In this document: piece by piece, positions 28,071 through 37,887 of the stretch
How positions within the stretch are numbered: position 1 is the stretch's first letter
How the letters are laid out: each line of letters opens with the position of its first letter
Origin: Pacificibacter marinus
GTDB taxonomy: Bacteria; Pseudomonadota; Alphaproteobacteria; Rhodobacterales; Rhodobacteraceae
Assembly: GCF_018860665.1 (NCBI RefSeq)
Contig: NZ_JAHKPK010000028.1
Coordinates: forward strand, 97,993 to 161,992
Direction: 5' to 3'
Length of the DNA stretch: 64,000 nucleotides
Made by a program: the position numbers and the translations under genes
The notes under the pieces: generated by a model
Seen by the model: only the letters and a program-made list of their open reading frames with translations
What the model was told of the DNA's origin: nothing
Databases searched by the model: none

Positions 28071-28831
28071 CCTGTCACCACCACGCCGCCATCGATGACC
28101 ATGACCTGTCCAGTCATCATCTTGCTGGCGCTTGAGGCCAAAAACAACGTCCCGCCGACCATGTCTTCGGGGGCCAAATGCGTCTTAAGACATTGACGCG
28201 CCAAATGGTCTTGCAACCCTTCAGGGCTGGCCCATTGGTCCAACTGTTTTTGCGTCAGCACCCAACCGGGGGCAATGGCATTGACACGAATGTTCTGTGG
28301 GCCAAGTTCACGCGCCAAGGCCCGCGTCAGGCCTGTGATGCCTGCATTGGCCGTCACATAAGCCGCATAGCAATCGTTGCCCATCATGTAACTTATAGAT
28401 GAATAATTGATGATCGCCCCCCCGCCATTTTGAGCCATGAAAGGCGCCACAAATTGCGCGGTGAAAAAATAGGGCCGCAGGTTGACCGCATGGTTGAAAT
28501 CCCATTGATCAGGCGTCAGATCCTTGATTTCATGACGCACATCATTGCCTGCGTTGTTGACCAAAACATCGATATCGCCATGACGCTTTTGCGCGGCTGT
28601 CATGCTGGATTTAATCGCGTCTACATCACTCAAATCACAGGCGAAAAAACTGGGCGCGACGCCGTGCTTTTCTTTCATTTTCGCGACAAAATCGCTTGCA
28701 TCTGAACGCTGTACAAAGCTCACCTTTGCCCCTTGCGCCAAGAAACCTTCGGTCAAGGCAGCACCTATGCCTGAGCCACCACCGGTGATGAACACATGTT
28801 TGTCTTTTAGGTCATGAAACTGGCAATTCAT
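28067..28831 (-). CDS. SDR family oxidoreductase, probable galactose 1-dehydrogenase, altered catalytic Lys
   Basis: 254 residues from the ATG at 28831, preceded by AGGGA. Rossmann motif FITGGGSGIGAAL, NNAG at about 92-95, and catalytic Ser145 and Tyr158 are in place at normal spacing. The YxxxK lysine is replaced by Asn162 (YVTANAG instead of YxxxKAG). In context (next to dgoK and dgoA) it should oxidise D-galactose, but the substitution questions its activity or suggests a relaxed variant. Substrate is an inference from neighbours. Confidence 0.78.
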   Translation of the reverse strand: MNCQFHDLKDKHVFITGGGSGIGAALTEGFLAQGAKVSFVQRSDASDFVAKMKEKHGVAPSFFACDLSDVDAIKSSMTAAQKRHGDIDVLVNNAGNDVRHEIKDLTPDQWDFNHAVNLRPYFFTAQFVAPFMAQNGGGAIINYSSISYMMGNDCYAAYVTANAGITGLTRALARELGPQNIRVNAIAPGWVLTQKQLDQWASPEGLQDHLARQCLKTHLAPEDMVGGTLFLASSASKMMTGQVMVIDGGVVVTG

Positions 28832-28928
28832 GGTGGTATCCCTTTGATTGTAAATGACGGCTGCGAAACATCGCGCGCGCATCTTGTGTGTGTTAGATCT
28901 CAAGTCCAAGCGATTTCAAACGCTGGCA

Positions 28929-31016
28929 TTACGATTGCCGCAAGCCCTTGATCACCCATGTCTGATTTGGAAAGCTCCACGGCAAATTAAGGCCGTGATG
29001 CATCAAATATTGTCCGCTCAATGTCACGTCGTGCAGCTTCAAAACCGCTGGCCCGCGCGACAAGTGGCTCTGCTCATCGCGGTTTTCTAACGTGATATGA
29101 TAGAGCGCATCCGCATCCAGCCCCGTCAAACGTAATGGCCGTGGCAAGATTTGCTTTGAGCTGTCAATTTTATTGGCAAAGACGACGAATGTTTGTGCAT
29201 CTTGCGCCAAATGCATCTCGGCCAAGATTGACGGATCAAGACGATCTAGGCGCAAAATATCGGCCTGCATCAGCCAAGCACGTTCGGCTTTCCACCAAAC
29301 GGTGATTTCGGTCAGTGTTTTCGCTTCCTCATCCGTCAACTCACGCGGGTCCATTTCAAACCCCATGTGGCGCTGTGCTGCAATCCAGCCGCGAAACGCC
29401 ATGCTGTGCACCCGCCCCGAGGTATGACAATGTCGTGGGCCAACATGGCTGCCGGTCACACTGGCGGGCAAAAACATCGATGCGCCATGTTGAATGCGCG
29501 CCCGTTCCAGCGCATCATTGCTGTCAGAAAGCCAAACCCTTTGAGTGCGCTGCAAAATGCCAAAGTCAATCCGACCACCGCCAGAGGCGCAGCTTTCAAT
29601 TTCCACATGCGGAAACTCTGCACGCAACTGATCAAGCAACTGATACGTCCCACGCGTTTGCGCGGCATCGGGTTGCGGTAGAACGCGGTTGTGATCCCAT
29701 TTGATGTAATCCACATCATATGCGCGCAAGATCGCAGCGATACGGTCAAACAAAAAGCCACGCACCTCAGGCAGCGCCATGTTGAGCACCATCTGATTGC
29801 GTCCCAAAATTTGATCCCGATCGCCCAATGCCCACTCAGGATGCGCGTCATATACTGTGGATACAGGGTTGATCATTTCGGGCTCGAACCAAATACCAAA
29901 GCTCATCCCTTGGGCATGGATGTGATCAATCAAAGGCGTCAAACCATCGGGGTATTTGCGCGCATCAACTGTCCATTCGGACAGGGCGCGGGTGTCGTCA
30001 TCACGTGTGCCAAACCAACCATCGTCCAGAACAAACCGCTCAGCGCCCAAAGCGGCCGCACGGGTGGCGATCTCTTGCAACTCGGGCAGGTTGTGGTCGA
30101 AATAGACGGCTTCCCAACAATTGTAATGCACAGGACGCGGACGATCTGGATCGGGGAATGTGACAATATGCTTGCGGGCGTGGCGTTGAAACGCCACTGC
30201 GCATCCATTGATGCCCTTCTCGGAATAGGTCAGGTAAAGCGGCGCTGTCTGAAAGGATGTATCGGCCGTTTTTTCGATGCCTGTCGCGGCACCGAACTGC
30301 ACTTGACGGCGCCCGTCTGGCAGTTCTTCTGCGATCATACGATGCCCGCCGGACCAACCATAATGAAACGCATGCGCGCCACCGCGTGCATATGTGCCCT
30401 CCAGTTCAGGCACCACAAGCGCGGGGAAATGCTCATGTCCTGTGCGCCCCGTCGGGTTTTCGCGCAGACGAATGCCCGCAGTCCACGATGTTTTGACCTC
30501 TTGAAACTCACCGCACCAACGGCCTGCATAGTCAATCATATGGGTGGCGGCTTGCGAGGCTGGCATCACAGGGGCGGCCAGCCAGTGCAAGCGCACGGGT
30601 GTTTGTGCGGTCAAAGAGGCCTGCGCCACGATTATATTGGTGTCACAGCAAGCCTCGAATGTCGCAGTATATGTTAGGCCATGGGTTTCATCCGTATAGG
30701 ACAAGCGCAGGGCTGCGCCGTCTTGATCCTCACAGGCATAGCGAAACTTGGGATGGATCTGCGCGCCAGTGGCGTCAAACACCACAAGCCCCACCTGCCC
30801 CGGAAAACTTTGCGAGGCCTCAGGACAGATCGACAGTTCGGGATGGTCATCCAACATGCCAGCGGCCACATCCAGCGCACTTGCTTGCGCGAGCATATTC
30901 AAATCCGTGTCCGCCGCCAGCGCAGGCCCCCAATAGACGACCTGCGCCAATCTGGCGTCACGTGCGGCCAAAACGAGCGTCTGTTCAGCGGTATCAATGC
31001 GCCAGGTTTGAGTCAT
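28929..31016 (-). CDS. Alpha-galactosidase, glycoside hydrolase family 36
   Basis: 695 residues from the ATG at 31016, which overlaps the permease stop (ATGA); a longer frame upstream lies inside the permease gene. The N-terminal beta-sandwich is followed by the barrel with FVLDDGWFGTRDDD (~328-341), nucleophile Asp441 in YIKWDHNR, ESCASGGGRIDFG (~474-486), and the acid/base in WLSDSND (~495-501). No signal peptide: it hydrolyses alpha-galactosides such as melibiose or raffinose inside the cell. A 97-nt gap separates it from the SDR gene. Confidence 0.94.
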   Translation of the reverse strand: MTQTWRIDTAEQTLVLAARDARLAQVVYWGPALAADTDLNMLAQASALDVAAGMLDDHPELSICPEASQSFPGQVGLVVFDATGAQIHPKFRYACEDQDGAALRLSYTDETHGLTYTATFEACCDTNIIVAQASLTAQTPVRLHWLAAPVMPASQAATHMIDYAGRWCGEFQEVKTSWTAGIRLRENPTGRTGHEHFPALVVPELEGTYARGGAHAFHYGWSGGHRMIAEELPDGRRQVQFGAATGIEKTADTSFQTAPLYLTYSEKGINGCAVAFQRHARKHIVTFPDPDRPRPVHYNCWEAVYFDHNLPELQEIATRAAALGAERFVLDDGWFGTRDDDTRALSEWTVDARKYPDGLTPLIDHIHAQGMSFGIWFEPEMINPVSTVYDAHPEWALGDRDQILGRNQMVLNMALPEVRGFLFDRIAAILRAYDVDYIKWDHNRVLPQPDAAQTRGTYQLLDQLRAEFPHVEIESCASGGGRIDFGILQRTQRVWLSDSNDALERARIQHGASMFLPASVTGSHVGPRHCHTSGRVHSMAFRGWIAAQRHMGFEMDPRELTDEEAKTLTEITVWWKAERAWLMQADILRLDRLDPSILAEMHLAQDAQTFVVFANKIDSSKQILPRPLRLTGLDADALYHITLENRDEQSHLSRGPAVLKLHDVTLSGQYLMHHGLNLPWSFPNQTWVIKGLRQS

Positions 31017-31861
31017 TTGACGGCTCCGAGTGTGAGGCCTGAAATAAAGTGGCGCTGCATCAAGAAAAACAAAGCCACGGGGGGCACGGCGGCCAGCAAG
31101 GACGCGGCCGAAACCAAGTGCCACTGCGATACAAACTGTCCGTTGAGTGCCCGCACGCCCGCGGTGATCGGCTTTGACGCCTCGCCTTGGGTCAGTACAG
31201 TGGCCCAGAAAAAGTCGTTCCACACGAATGTGAACACCAAGACGCTCAGGGCTGCCACAGCGGGGCGCACCAGCGGCAAAACGATATGCCAGAATATTTT
31301 GAACTCGCCGATACCTTCGATCCGCGCGCTTTCAATCAAATCAAACGGCAAGGCCTTGATGAAATTGCGCATGAACAGCGTGCAAAACCCCGTTTGAAAC
31401 GCCGCATGAAACAACACCAAGCCCGTGACCGTATCGTAAAGACCTGCGCTAACAGACAGATTGCGCACCGGCACCATCAAGATTTGAAACGGCACAAAAT
31501 TGCCTGCCACAAAGATGAAAAACAACGTCAACGAGCCGCGAAAGCGGTAGATCGACAGCGCATAGCCCGCAAGACAGGCCAAACTTACCGAGATCATGAC
31601 CGTTGGCACAGTGATCTTGATCGAATTCCAGAAATACATCAAAGCTTGCGAGCGCTGGAACACTGCCGCGTAGTTTTCCAACATTTGGAACTGGCTTGGC
31701 CATCCAAAAACATTGCCTGAATTGATATCAGATACGGGGCGGATCGAGGTCATAAAGACAGCGATCAATGGCAAAAGCCAGACGAACAACACCAACGGCA
31801 CCATGATTTTATACAGGCGTTGACGGGCGATGGATTTGCTTTCAATGGGGGCTGGAAACAT
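31013..31861 (-). CDS. Carbohydrate ABC transporter permease, MalG type
   Basis: 282 residues with six predicted membrane helices and the cytoplasmic EAA loop (LIESARIEGIGEFKIFWHIVLPLVRPA) of MalG-type permeases. The final residues LTLGAVK are typical of the family. It pairs with the MalF-type permease upstream (4 nt gap) to import oligosaccharides delivered by the binding protein. It is translationally coupled to the GH36 gene. Confidence 0.94.
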   Translation of the reverse strand: MFPAPIESKSIARQRLYKIMVPLVLFVWLLPLIAVFMTSIRPVSDINSGNVFGWPSQFQMLENYAAVFQRSQALMYFWNSIKITVPTVMISVSLACLAGYALSIYRFRGSLTLFFIFVAGNFVPFQILMVPVRNLSVSAGLYDTVTGLVLFHAAFQTGFCTLFMRNFIKALPFDLIESARIEGIGEFKIFWHIVLPLVRPAVAALSVLVFTFVWNDFFWATVLTQGEASKPITAGVRALNGQFVSQWHLVSAASLLAAVPPVALFFLMQRHFISGLTLGAVK

Positions 31862-31865
31862 GATG

Positions 31866-32771
31866 TTACCTCTTTTCGTCTTGGTACATCACCCACAGGA
31901 AGTAGCTGATAAATATAAGCATAATAAAGAACAAGATCACCGCGATGGCAGAGCCATAGCCCATACGGAAACCGTATTCCGACAGCGCTTGTTCAAACAT
32001 GAAATAGGACAGCACATTGGATGTGCCGTAAGGGCCGCCTTGGGTCATGATCGCGATCATATCGAATGAGCGCAACGCGCCGATCACGGTCACCACGATG
32101 GCCAGAAACGTCGCAGGCCAAAGCTGCGGCAAGATCACATGGCGCAGCATCCGAAAGCCACGCGCCCCATCAAGACGTCCCGCTTCGATCTGATCCGACG
32201 ACACATTGTTGAGACCAGTGAGGTATAAAATCATGCAATAAGCAATCTGCGGCCAAAGCCCTGCGAAAATAATACCGTAGGTGACAAAGCGTTCATCCCC
32301 AAGGATCGAGGGCGCAGAGGCACCGAAGAATTCCCACACTTTGCCGACGATGCCAAAGCTGGGGTTGTAAAACCATGTAAAAATCAAACCAACAACCACT
32401 TGCGAGAACACAAACGGAAAGAAGAACATCGATTTGTAAAACCGCATACCCGCGATATTTTGATTGAGAAACAATGCCACCATAAGTCCCGCTGGCACCG
32501 CCAAAAGGTACAGTACCAACCATATGATGTTGTTTTTCAAAGAGGTGTAGAAACGGTCATCGTCAAACAGCTCGACATAATTGGCCATGCCCACCCATTC
32601 TTTTTCACCAAGCCCGTCCCAAGCGTAGAAGGAAAACCACATCGATTGGAATATTGGCGCGATTACATAAATGGCAAAGAATAAGATGGCAGGCGCCAAA
32701 AAGACCCAAGGCGCAACACGTTGACGGTTGGCGCGCAGCCAGCTGCGGTTCGGCAAAGCGGTATCGGGCAT
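31866..32771 (-). CDS. Sugar ABC transporter permease, MalF type
   Basis: 301 residues from the ATG at 32771, preceded by AAGGAA; the frame extends upstream but without a site. Starts MPDTALPNRSWLRANRQRVAPW, then six helices, with the EAA loop IEAGRLDGARGFRMLRHVILPQLWPA. It forms the membrane channel with the MalG-type protein. It follows the binding protein gene after a 110-nt gap holding a hairpin. Confidence 0.94.
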   Translation of the reverse strand: MPDTALPNRSWLRANRQRVAPWVFLAPAILFFAIYVIAPIFQSMWFSFYAWDGLGEKEWVGMANYVELFDDDRFYTSLKNNIIWLVLYLLAVPAGLMVALFLNQNIAGMRFYKSMFFFPFVFSQVVVGLIFTWFYNPSFGIVGKVWEFFGASAPSILGDERFVTYGIIFAGLWPQIAYCMILYLTGLNNVSSDQIEAGRLDGARGFRMLRHVILPQLWPATFLAIVVTVIGALRSFDMIAIMTQGGPYGTSNVLSYFMFEQALSEYGFRMGYGSAIAVILFFIMLIFISYFLWVMYQDEKR

Positions 32772-32842
32772 GGGACATTCCTTTTGGGCAAGCACATGTA
32801 AAGCGGGTGTGGTTTGGGACCGCGTCGAACAACGCAGAACAC

Positions 32843-32872
32843 GCCGACCGCCACGCAAAAGCGGCGATCGGC
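32843..32872. other. Intercistronic hairpin after the sugar-binding protein gene
   Basis: GCCGACCGCC and GGCGATCGGC pair as a 10-bp stem with one mismatch and a 10-nt loop, just below the stop codon of the binding protein. Such stems usually protect the abundant binding-protein mRNA or reduce read-through to the permeases. Confidence 0.55.
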
Positions 32873-32881
32873 GCAGGAGGA

Positions 32882-34120
32882 TTACTTGTAAACGCGCTCT
32901 TGGATTTTATCCAAACGGTTCAAGATCGCATCCAGGCGCTCAGGCTTCAGCATGAACTCTTGGAACCCTTCCATGCCACCTTTCGCCATTTCAGCTGGCG
33001 CATCGCGGTCATAGAATTGTGCAAGACCAGAGGCTGTGGACACTGTTTCAAAGCCTTGAACGATGAATTTGTCATCCAAGTTGATTTCGGCTTTGGAGTT
33101 TGGCGGCAATTGACCGATCTCTTTGTTCCACGCACCTTGAATGTCAGGCTGCGCGATAAAGGCAAGGAACTTGCGCGCATCTTCTTTGTTCTTTGCACCC
33201 GATGGGATGAACAAAGCGTCTGCAGGTGCTTCTTCTGCGCGTGGCAGGCCGGGTGTGATTTCTGGAAACTGGAAGAAACCGATTTGATCGTCCGTCAGCC
33301 CCGCATCTTTCATCGCAGCCACAGCAAAGTTGCCCATCACATACATGCCCGCTTCGCCCTGTGCGAAGGGCGCAAGCGCGTCCTGCCAAGACATGGTCGC
33401 GTGATTGTCGACAAAGCTACAGCGCTCAAGCATCGTGTTCCAATTGGCGAATGTCGCGCGAATGCGGTCATCTGTATATGCAATCTCGCCAGCGGTCAGC
33501 GCGTTGTGTACCTCATAGCCGTTTGTGCGCAGGTTCAAGTAATCGAACACGCCTGCAGCGGTCCAAAGGTATTTGGTGCCGATGGTAAAAGGAGTCACGC
33601 CAGCCGCTTTGAGCGTGTCACAAGCGCCAAGCATTTCGTCCCATGTGGCGGGTTTTTCGATACCGTTGTCAGCAAAGATATCAGCGCGGAAATACACCCC
33701 CCATTGGTAGTATGAATAAGGCACACCCCACTGCTTGCCGTCGCGGCTCATCGTTGGCTTGATCGCCTCAAAGCTTGTGGACAGGTTCGGGTCAGAGGCC
33801 CACAGATCAGAAATGTCTTCGAACAGGCCCGCATCTACGAAAGGCGCCATACGGTTGCCCGGGTACCAAGCTGTGATGTCAGGCGCATCTGCGGACAAAA
33901 AGTTGCGGATCGCTGTTTTATGCGCTTCGCGGTCATTGATGTTCGCCGTCACATTCACATCTGGATTTGCCGCTTCAAAGGCTGCAACGGCTGCTTCAAA
34001 AGCCGCCTTTGGTGCGGGGCCCGGATCGTCAAAGTTGATCACAAGATCCCCTGCGCCCGCCGCACCAGCCATCAATGCGCTCGCGCACAGGCCTGTCATA
34101 GTCGTTTTAAATGTCATCAT
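32882..34120 (-). CDS. Sugar ABC transporter substrate-binding protein
   Basis: 412 residues from the ATG at 34120, preceded by GGGAGGAAAGC; a second ATG follows directly. A signal peptide ends near SALMAGAAGAG. It is a family 1 extracellular binding protein (DLVINFDDPGPAPKAAFEAA, DITAWYPGNRMAPFVDAGLFEDIS, WTAAGVFDYLNLRTNGYE). It delivers sugars to the permease pair. It is the promoter-proximal gene of the leftward galactoside operon, facing the IclR regulator across a palindromic site. Confidence 0.94.
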   Translation of the reverse strand: MMTFKTTMTGLCASALMAGAAGAGDLVINFDDPGPAPKAAFEAAVAAFEAANPDVNVTANINDREAHKTAIRNFLSADAPDITAWYPGNRMAPFVDAGLFEDISDLWASDPNLSTSFEAIKPTMSRDGKQWGVPYSYYQWGVYFRADIFADNGIEKPATWDEMLGACDTLKAAGVTPFTIGTKYLWTAAGVFDYLNLRTNGYEVHNALTAGEIAYTDDRIRATFANWNTMLERCSFVDNHATMSWQDALAPFAQGEAGMYVMGNFAVAAMKDAGLTDDQIGFFQFPEITPGLPRAEEAPADALFIPSGAKNKEDARKFLAFIAQPDIQGAWNKEIGQLPPNSKAEINLDDKFIVQGFETVSTASGLAQFYDRDAPAEMAKGGMEGFQEFMLKPERLDAILNRLDKIQERVYK

Positions 34121-34160
34121 GCTTTCCTCCCTGAAAACCATATATCAGTCAAACAAATAG

Positions 34161-34177
34161 GTTTCATTATTTGAAAC
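34161..34177. promoter_or_regulatory. Candidate IclR-family operator
   Basis: GTTTCA, TTATT, TGAAAC: a perfect 6-bp inverted repeat with a 5-nt spacer, between the binding-protein gene (start 34120) and the divergent IclR gene (start 34245). The position suits control of both directions. Regulator assignment is inferred from adjacency. Confidence 0.5.
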
Positions 34178-34244
34178 TTTGTTTTAAGTATTGATATCTA
34201 GACATGGTTGCGGTAATGAGTCAATCGTAAATTAGGAAGACAGC

Positions 34245-35036
34245 ATGACCGCAGAGGCAGACATCAAAGACGGAACCGTTGGCAAAGCGCTGGCCCTGCT
34301 CGACATTGTTGAGAGCTTCCAAGCGCCTGTCAGATTCAATGATATCTTGAAGCAAAGCCCCTTCCCCAAACCCTCAACCTATCGTTTATTACAAACACTG
34401 GTGAGCCAAGAGATGCTCAGCCATAACGAGGACAGCGGCCATTACACCATCGGCTCGCGCCTGATCCGCTTGGCGCATTCCGCTTGGAAAAATGCATCCC
34501 TCGCCCCCATAGCTGCGCCTTTTTTGGATGCTCTATCCAATGCCACAGGCGAGACGATTCACTTGGCCAAACTGGACAACGCGCAGACGCTGTACTTGGA
34601 CAAACGCAATGCGCGCAAACCCATTGAGATGTTTTCAAACGCGGGCAAAATCGGCCCTGCCTATTGCACCGGCGTAGGCAAAGCCATGCTGGCGCATCTG
34701 AATGCGGCCGCACGCGACAGACATGTCGCCCAACAAAGTTTTTATAGCTACACGCCGAACACCTTCACCAATGCGGCCGATTTCAACATCGAGCTTGACG
34801 CGATCAAGCACCGCGGCGTGTCCTTTGACGTTGAGGAACACGAACCGAGCATTATTTGTATCGCCGTGCCTGTTTTGGGCCCCCAAGGCGAACTTTACGG
34901 CGCGATTTCGATCACCAGCTCGACCGAGCGCGCCTCATTGCAAGACCTAGAACGTTACAAAACCGATTTACAAAATACGGCACAACAGATCGGCGCAAGT
35001 GCGGCCGCGTGGATGCTGCCAAAGCTGGGAGGCTAA
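34245..35036 (+). CDS. IclR family transcriptional regulator
   Basis: 263 residues with an N-terminal winged helix ([34 protein letters not shown]) and a C-terminal IclR effector domain ([58 protein letters not shown]). It probably senses a galactose-pathway intermediate and represses the divergent galactoside operon; the effector is unknown. The ATPase gene follows 1 nt after its stop. Confidence 0.9.
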   Translation: MTAEADIKDGTVGKALALLDIVESFQAPVRFNDILKQSPFPKPSTYRLLQTLVSQEMLSHNEDSGHYTIGSRLIRLAHSAWKNASLAPIAAPFLDALSNATGETIHLAKLDNAQTLYLDKRNARKPIEMFSNAGKIGPAYCTGVGKAMLAHLNAAARDRHVAQQSFYSYTPNTFTNAADFNIELDAIKHRGVSFDVEEHEPSIICIAVPVLGPQGELYGAISITSSTERASLQDLERYKTDLQNTAQQIGASAAAWMLPKLGG

Positions 35037-35037
35037 G

Positions 35038-36099
35038 ATGTCAGGGGTTAAACTTGAAAAAGCGATCAAACGCTATGGGGCGATGCAAGTCATTCATGGG
35101 GTGGATCTTGAGATCGAGCCAGGCGAATTCTGCGTCTTCGTTGGCCCCTCGGGTTGTGGCAAATCCACCTTGCTGCGGATGATCGCAGGGCTAGAGGAAA
35201 CCAATGGCGGTAATGTGATCATCGGCGGGCGCAACGTCACCCATGTGGATGCTGCCGATCGCGGGATTGCCATGGTGTTTCAAACCTATGCGCTCTACCC
35301 CCATATGACCGTGCGCGAAAACATGGGCTTTGGCCTCAGGATGAATGGCATCGACAAAGCGACAATCAAATCCAAAGTTGATGGTGTCGCGGACATTCTT
35401 AAACTTGAAGATTACATGGACCGCAAACCCGCGGCCTTGTCAGGCGGGCAACGTCAACGTGTCGCCATTGGCCGCGCTTTGGTGCGCGATCCTGATGTGT
35501 TCTTGTTTGATGAGCCGCTGTCTAACCTAGATGCCGAGTTGCGGGTGGATATGCGGGTCGAAATCGCGCGCTTGCACCAAGAAATCGGCGCGACGATGAT
35601 CTACGTCACCCATGACCAAGTGGAAGCCATGACATTGGCTGATAAAATCGTCGTCCTGCGCGCGGGCCACGTCGAACAGGTCGGCTCGCCTATGGAGCTC
35701 TACACCAACCCCAGCAATAAATTCGTCGCGGGCTTTATCGGCTCTCCGTCGATGAATTTCGTCAAAGGTGTGATCAAAGACGGGCAGATCACCGCAGATG
35801 CCCTGCCCGGTCTCAGCTTTGCCGCCCCTAGATCTGCCGTCACGCTTGATGAGATCACCATTGGCTTGCGCCCTGAAAATCTAACACTGGACCGCAATGG
35901 CACAGGCCTGCGCGTTGAAGTCGTCGAAATGCTCGGCGGCATCACCTATGTGCATGCTTTCACCGCAGGCGGCGAACGGCTTGTTTTTGAAGAACGCTCT
36001 CTTGATTTGCCAAAATTCGGCGATCAAATCGGTGTAATACTGTCCGAGGCCGATCTCTACTATTTCGATGCGCAAACAGAACATCGCATCAGATCTTAG
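35038..36099 (+). CDS. Sugar ABC transporter ATP-binding protein, UgpC/MsmK type
   Basis: 353 residues from the ATG at 35038, with GGGAGG just upstream overlapping the iclR end. Walker [10 protein letters not shown]-loop [12 protein letters not shown], signature [15 protein letters not shown], Walker [12 protein letters not shown] and switch VTHDQ, then a C-terminal TOBE region. It energises the divergent importer, whose own operon lacks an ATPase; the complete transporter is split across the two transcription units. Confidence 0.95.
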   Translation: MSGVKLEKAIKRYGAMQVIHGVDLEIEPGEFCVFVGPSGCGKSTLLRMIAGLEETNGGNVIIGGRNVTHVDAADRGIAMVFQTYALYPHMTVRENMGFGLRMNGIDKATIKSKVDGVADILKLEDYMDRKPAALSGGQRQRVAIGRALVRDPDVFLFDEPLSNLDAELRVDMRVEIARLHQEIGATMIYVTHDQVEAMTLADKIVVLRAGHVEQVGSPMELYTNPSNKFVAGFIGSPSMNFVKGVIKDGQITADALPGLSFAAPRSAVTLDEITIGLRPENLTLDRNGTGLRVEVVEMLGGITYVHAFTAGGERLVFEERSLDLPKFGDQIGVILSEADLYYFDAQTEHRIRS

Positions 36100-36113
36100 G
36101 CCGTAGCAGCAAG

Positions 36114-36145
36114 GCGGTGCCGCCCCTATCAGGCACCGCATTTTT
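36114..36145 (+). terminator. Rho-independent terminator after the ABC ATPase
   Basis: GCGGTGCC and GGCACCGC form a perfect 8-bp stem with a 10-nt loop, followed by ATTTTTCTC. It starts 15 nt beyond the stop codon. Confidence 0.85.
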
Positions 36146-36596
36146 CTCTGAGAAAACTCGAATTGCGCCGTCAACGTGCTTTGTACGGGTGTGAAAATTT
36201 CCCAGTGCATCCCGTTTTCTGAAAGCTTGTGCGACAAGTGACAGGCGGCTCTCAGTTCGAAACGCTCTTTTCAAGGCAAAGCCCCTCAAACGACCTCTTT
36301 GGCGACGAATGGATGCCAATGAGCGGTCTGCTTCAATTGTCTTTTCGAAGGAGACATAGCAAACCCGCCATATGAAGTTGACTCTTTTAATAGGAATTTG
36401 GATTATAGGGAAAGCCAGCTCTCAACAAAGCCCGCGATTCTGAAAATATTCAAGATCACTCCTGACAATGGTCAGGCATAAGGGCGCGCCATGGCTAAAT
36501 CTCATTTACCCCGTTTATATATTTCAAGCGCCGCGCCGCATGTGTTGGCGCCGCACGCCCAGCATTTTGCAGTCAACACGCCATGCAGAGGTTGAG
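36146..36596. other. Intergenic region upstream of the siderophore-interacting gene
   Basis: No gene is supported. A CCTGAC-aatg-GTCAGG dyad lies at 36461-36476, about 121 nt upstream of the start. It contains TGA-N6-TCA, which does not match the N9 spacing of IRO sites. No clear Fur box is seen, though iron control is expected for the downstream gene. Confidence 0.4.
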
Positions 36597-37682
36597 ATGA
36601 CATATCCATTACACTGTGCTTGTCGTCTGGTATTGCCGCAATATGCAACCTACAAAGAAAAAATACGCAGTCGATTAGAAAGCTTTCGGGCCAAAGTCGA
36701 AACGCGGAACGAAACAGAGTTTCGCTTGTCTTGGGCGTTCGGCTGGCTGTCTATTTCGGAACGCAATGATCATATTATGATTGAGGGTGGAGCCGCTGAT
36801 GCAACGGGTTTGGCCCGCATCAAGGATCTGCTCGCCACGGCCTTTAAGCTTTATGCTAAGATTGATGCCCCACAGATTGTTTGGACTGGCGATCATGCGC
36901 ATGATCCTGAGCTCGCCCCCTTTCGATTGATGGTCGTTGAAAAGGTCACCGATTTGAACGCACGCATAAAACGTGTGCGATTGCATGGCTCAGACCTGAG
37001 CAGGTTCGAAGAATTCGGGAATATGCATGTGCGACTGTTACTGCCTTGCCTTGCCGTGCCGAACCCTGTCTGGCCCGTGGCAGGCCCTGACGGATTGACG
37101 AAATGGCCGGATCCAGACCGAAAGCCCATATCGCGGGTCTATACAATCCGTGCCATTGATACTGTTGCCTCTTGGGTTGACATCGATGTGGTCACGCATG
37201 GGACCACTGGTGCGGGATCAGCTTGGGCTTTGTCCGCGAAACCTGGCGATCAGGTTGGAATGTTTGGCCCACTTGGGCGGCCAATAAATCGCAATGCTCA
37301 ACATTATATTATCGGAGCAGATGAAACGGGCCTGCCCGCGCTTGCCAGACTATTGGAAATACTGCCCGAGACAGCAACCGGACTGGCATGTATAGAGGTC
37401 GCCACACAAGCTGATGTTCAGGCGATAGAAAATCGCACGAAAATCGATGTGGAATGGTTGTTTCGCCGCGACGCGCCTGCAGGCACCAGCTTGGCCTTAT
37501 CAGACCGCTTAATCGCCGAGACATGGCGTAATGATCTGGATTGCTTTGGCTGGTTTGCCGCCGAAGATGCCGCAGCCCGCCGTTTGCGGACGCATTGGCG
37601 TCAGGATCTGGGCCTCAGCCGGGACCAGACACTTGCCGCTGCCTATTGGCGGCGCGGAACAACAGGCCTAATGGCAGGATAA
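36597..37682 (+). CDS. Siderophore-interacting protein (FAD-dependent ferric-siderophore reductase)
   Basis: 361 residues from the ATG at 36597, preceded by GAGGT; a longer frame from 36468 is less likely. The SIP domain contains the FAD-binding SRVYTIRAID, and a preceding block HVRLLLPCLAVPNP. The C-terminal SIP half includes GADETGLPALARLLEILPE and ends with AAYWRRG, both typical. An extra N-terminal ~110 residues (a DUF2218-like domain) is common. The cytoplasmic enzyme reduces Fe(III)-siderophores to release Fe(II). It stands alone, with no siderophore importer nearby. Confidence 0.88.
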   Translation: MTYPLHCACRLVLPQYATYKEKIRSRLESFRAKVETRNETEFRLSWAFGWLSISERNDHIMIEGGAADATGLARIKDLLATAFKLYAKIDAPQIVWTGDHAHDPELAPFRLMVVEKVTDLNARIKRVRLHGSDLSRFEEFGNMHVRLLLPCLAVPNPVWPVAGPDGLTKWPDPDRKPISRVYTIRAIDTVASWVDIDVVTHGTTGAGSAWALSAKPGDQVGMFGPLGRPINRNAQHYIIGADETGLPALARLLEILPETATGLACIEVATQADVQAIENRTKIDVEWLFRRDAPAGTSLALSDRLIAETWRNDLDCFGWFAAEDAAARRLRTHWRQDLGLSRDQTLAAAYWRRGTTGLMAG

Positions 37683-37887
37683 AACGGATTGGGGTCCACC
37701 GCTCTCATGCCAGAACAAGATTGCAAACCGCAACGGATATCAGCACGGGCGCGGTTAGGATCATAATAGAACTCCCCATCGACTGAACTCCAAGGGACGC
37801 GCCTGTCGCCAACGACTGTGCAATCGTCCCCGTGCTAGCAGAACAGGGTCATCGCAAGCTTATCATCGGATAAAGAGCGCGATGGCT

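Noticed and set aside
29691..30677. A 328-codon plus-strand open frame antisense to the GH36 gene
   Set aside because: It lies wholly inside the strongly supported GH36 gene, has no recognisable domain or ribosome site, and its composition is that of a complement of a coding frame.
32654..33715. A 353-codon plus-strand open frame across the permease/binding-protein genes
   Set aside because: It runs antisense to two well-supported transporter genes and has no family signature.
36461..36476. CCTGAC-aatg-GTCAGG dyad as an IRO box for the siderophore-interacting gene
   Set aside because: The TGA/TCA spacing is 6, not the 9 typical of RirA operators, so it was listed only as a dyad in the intergenic description.
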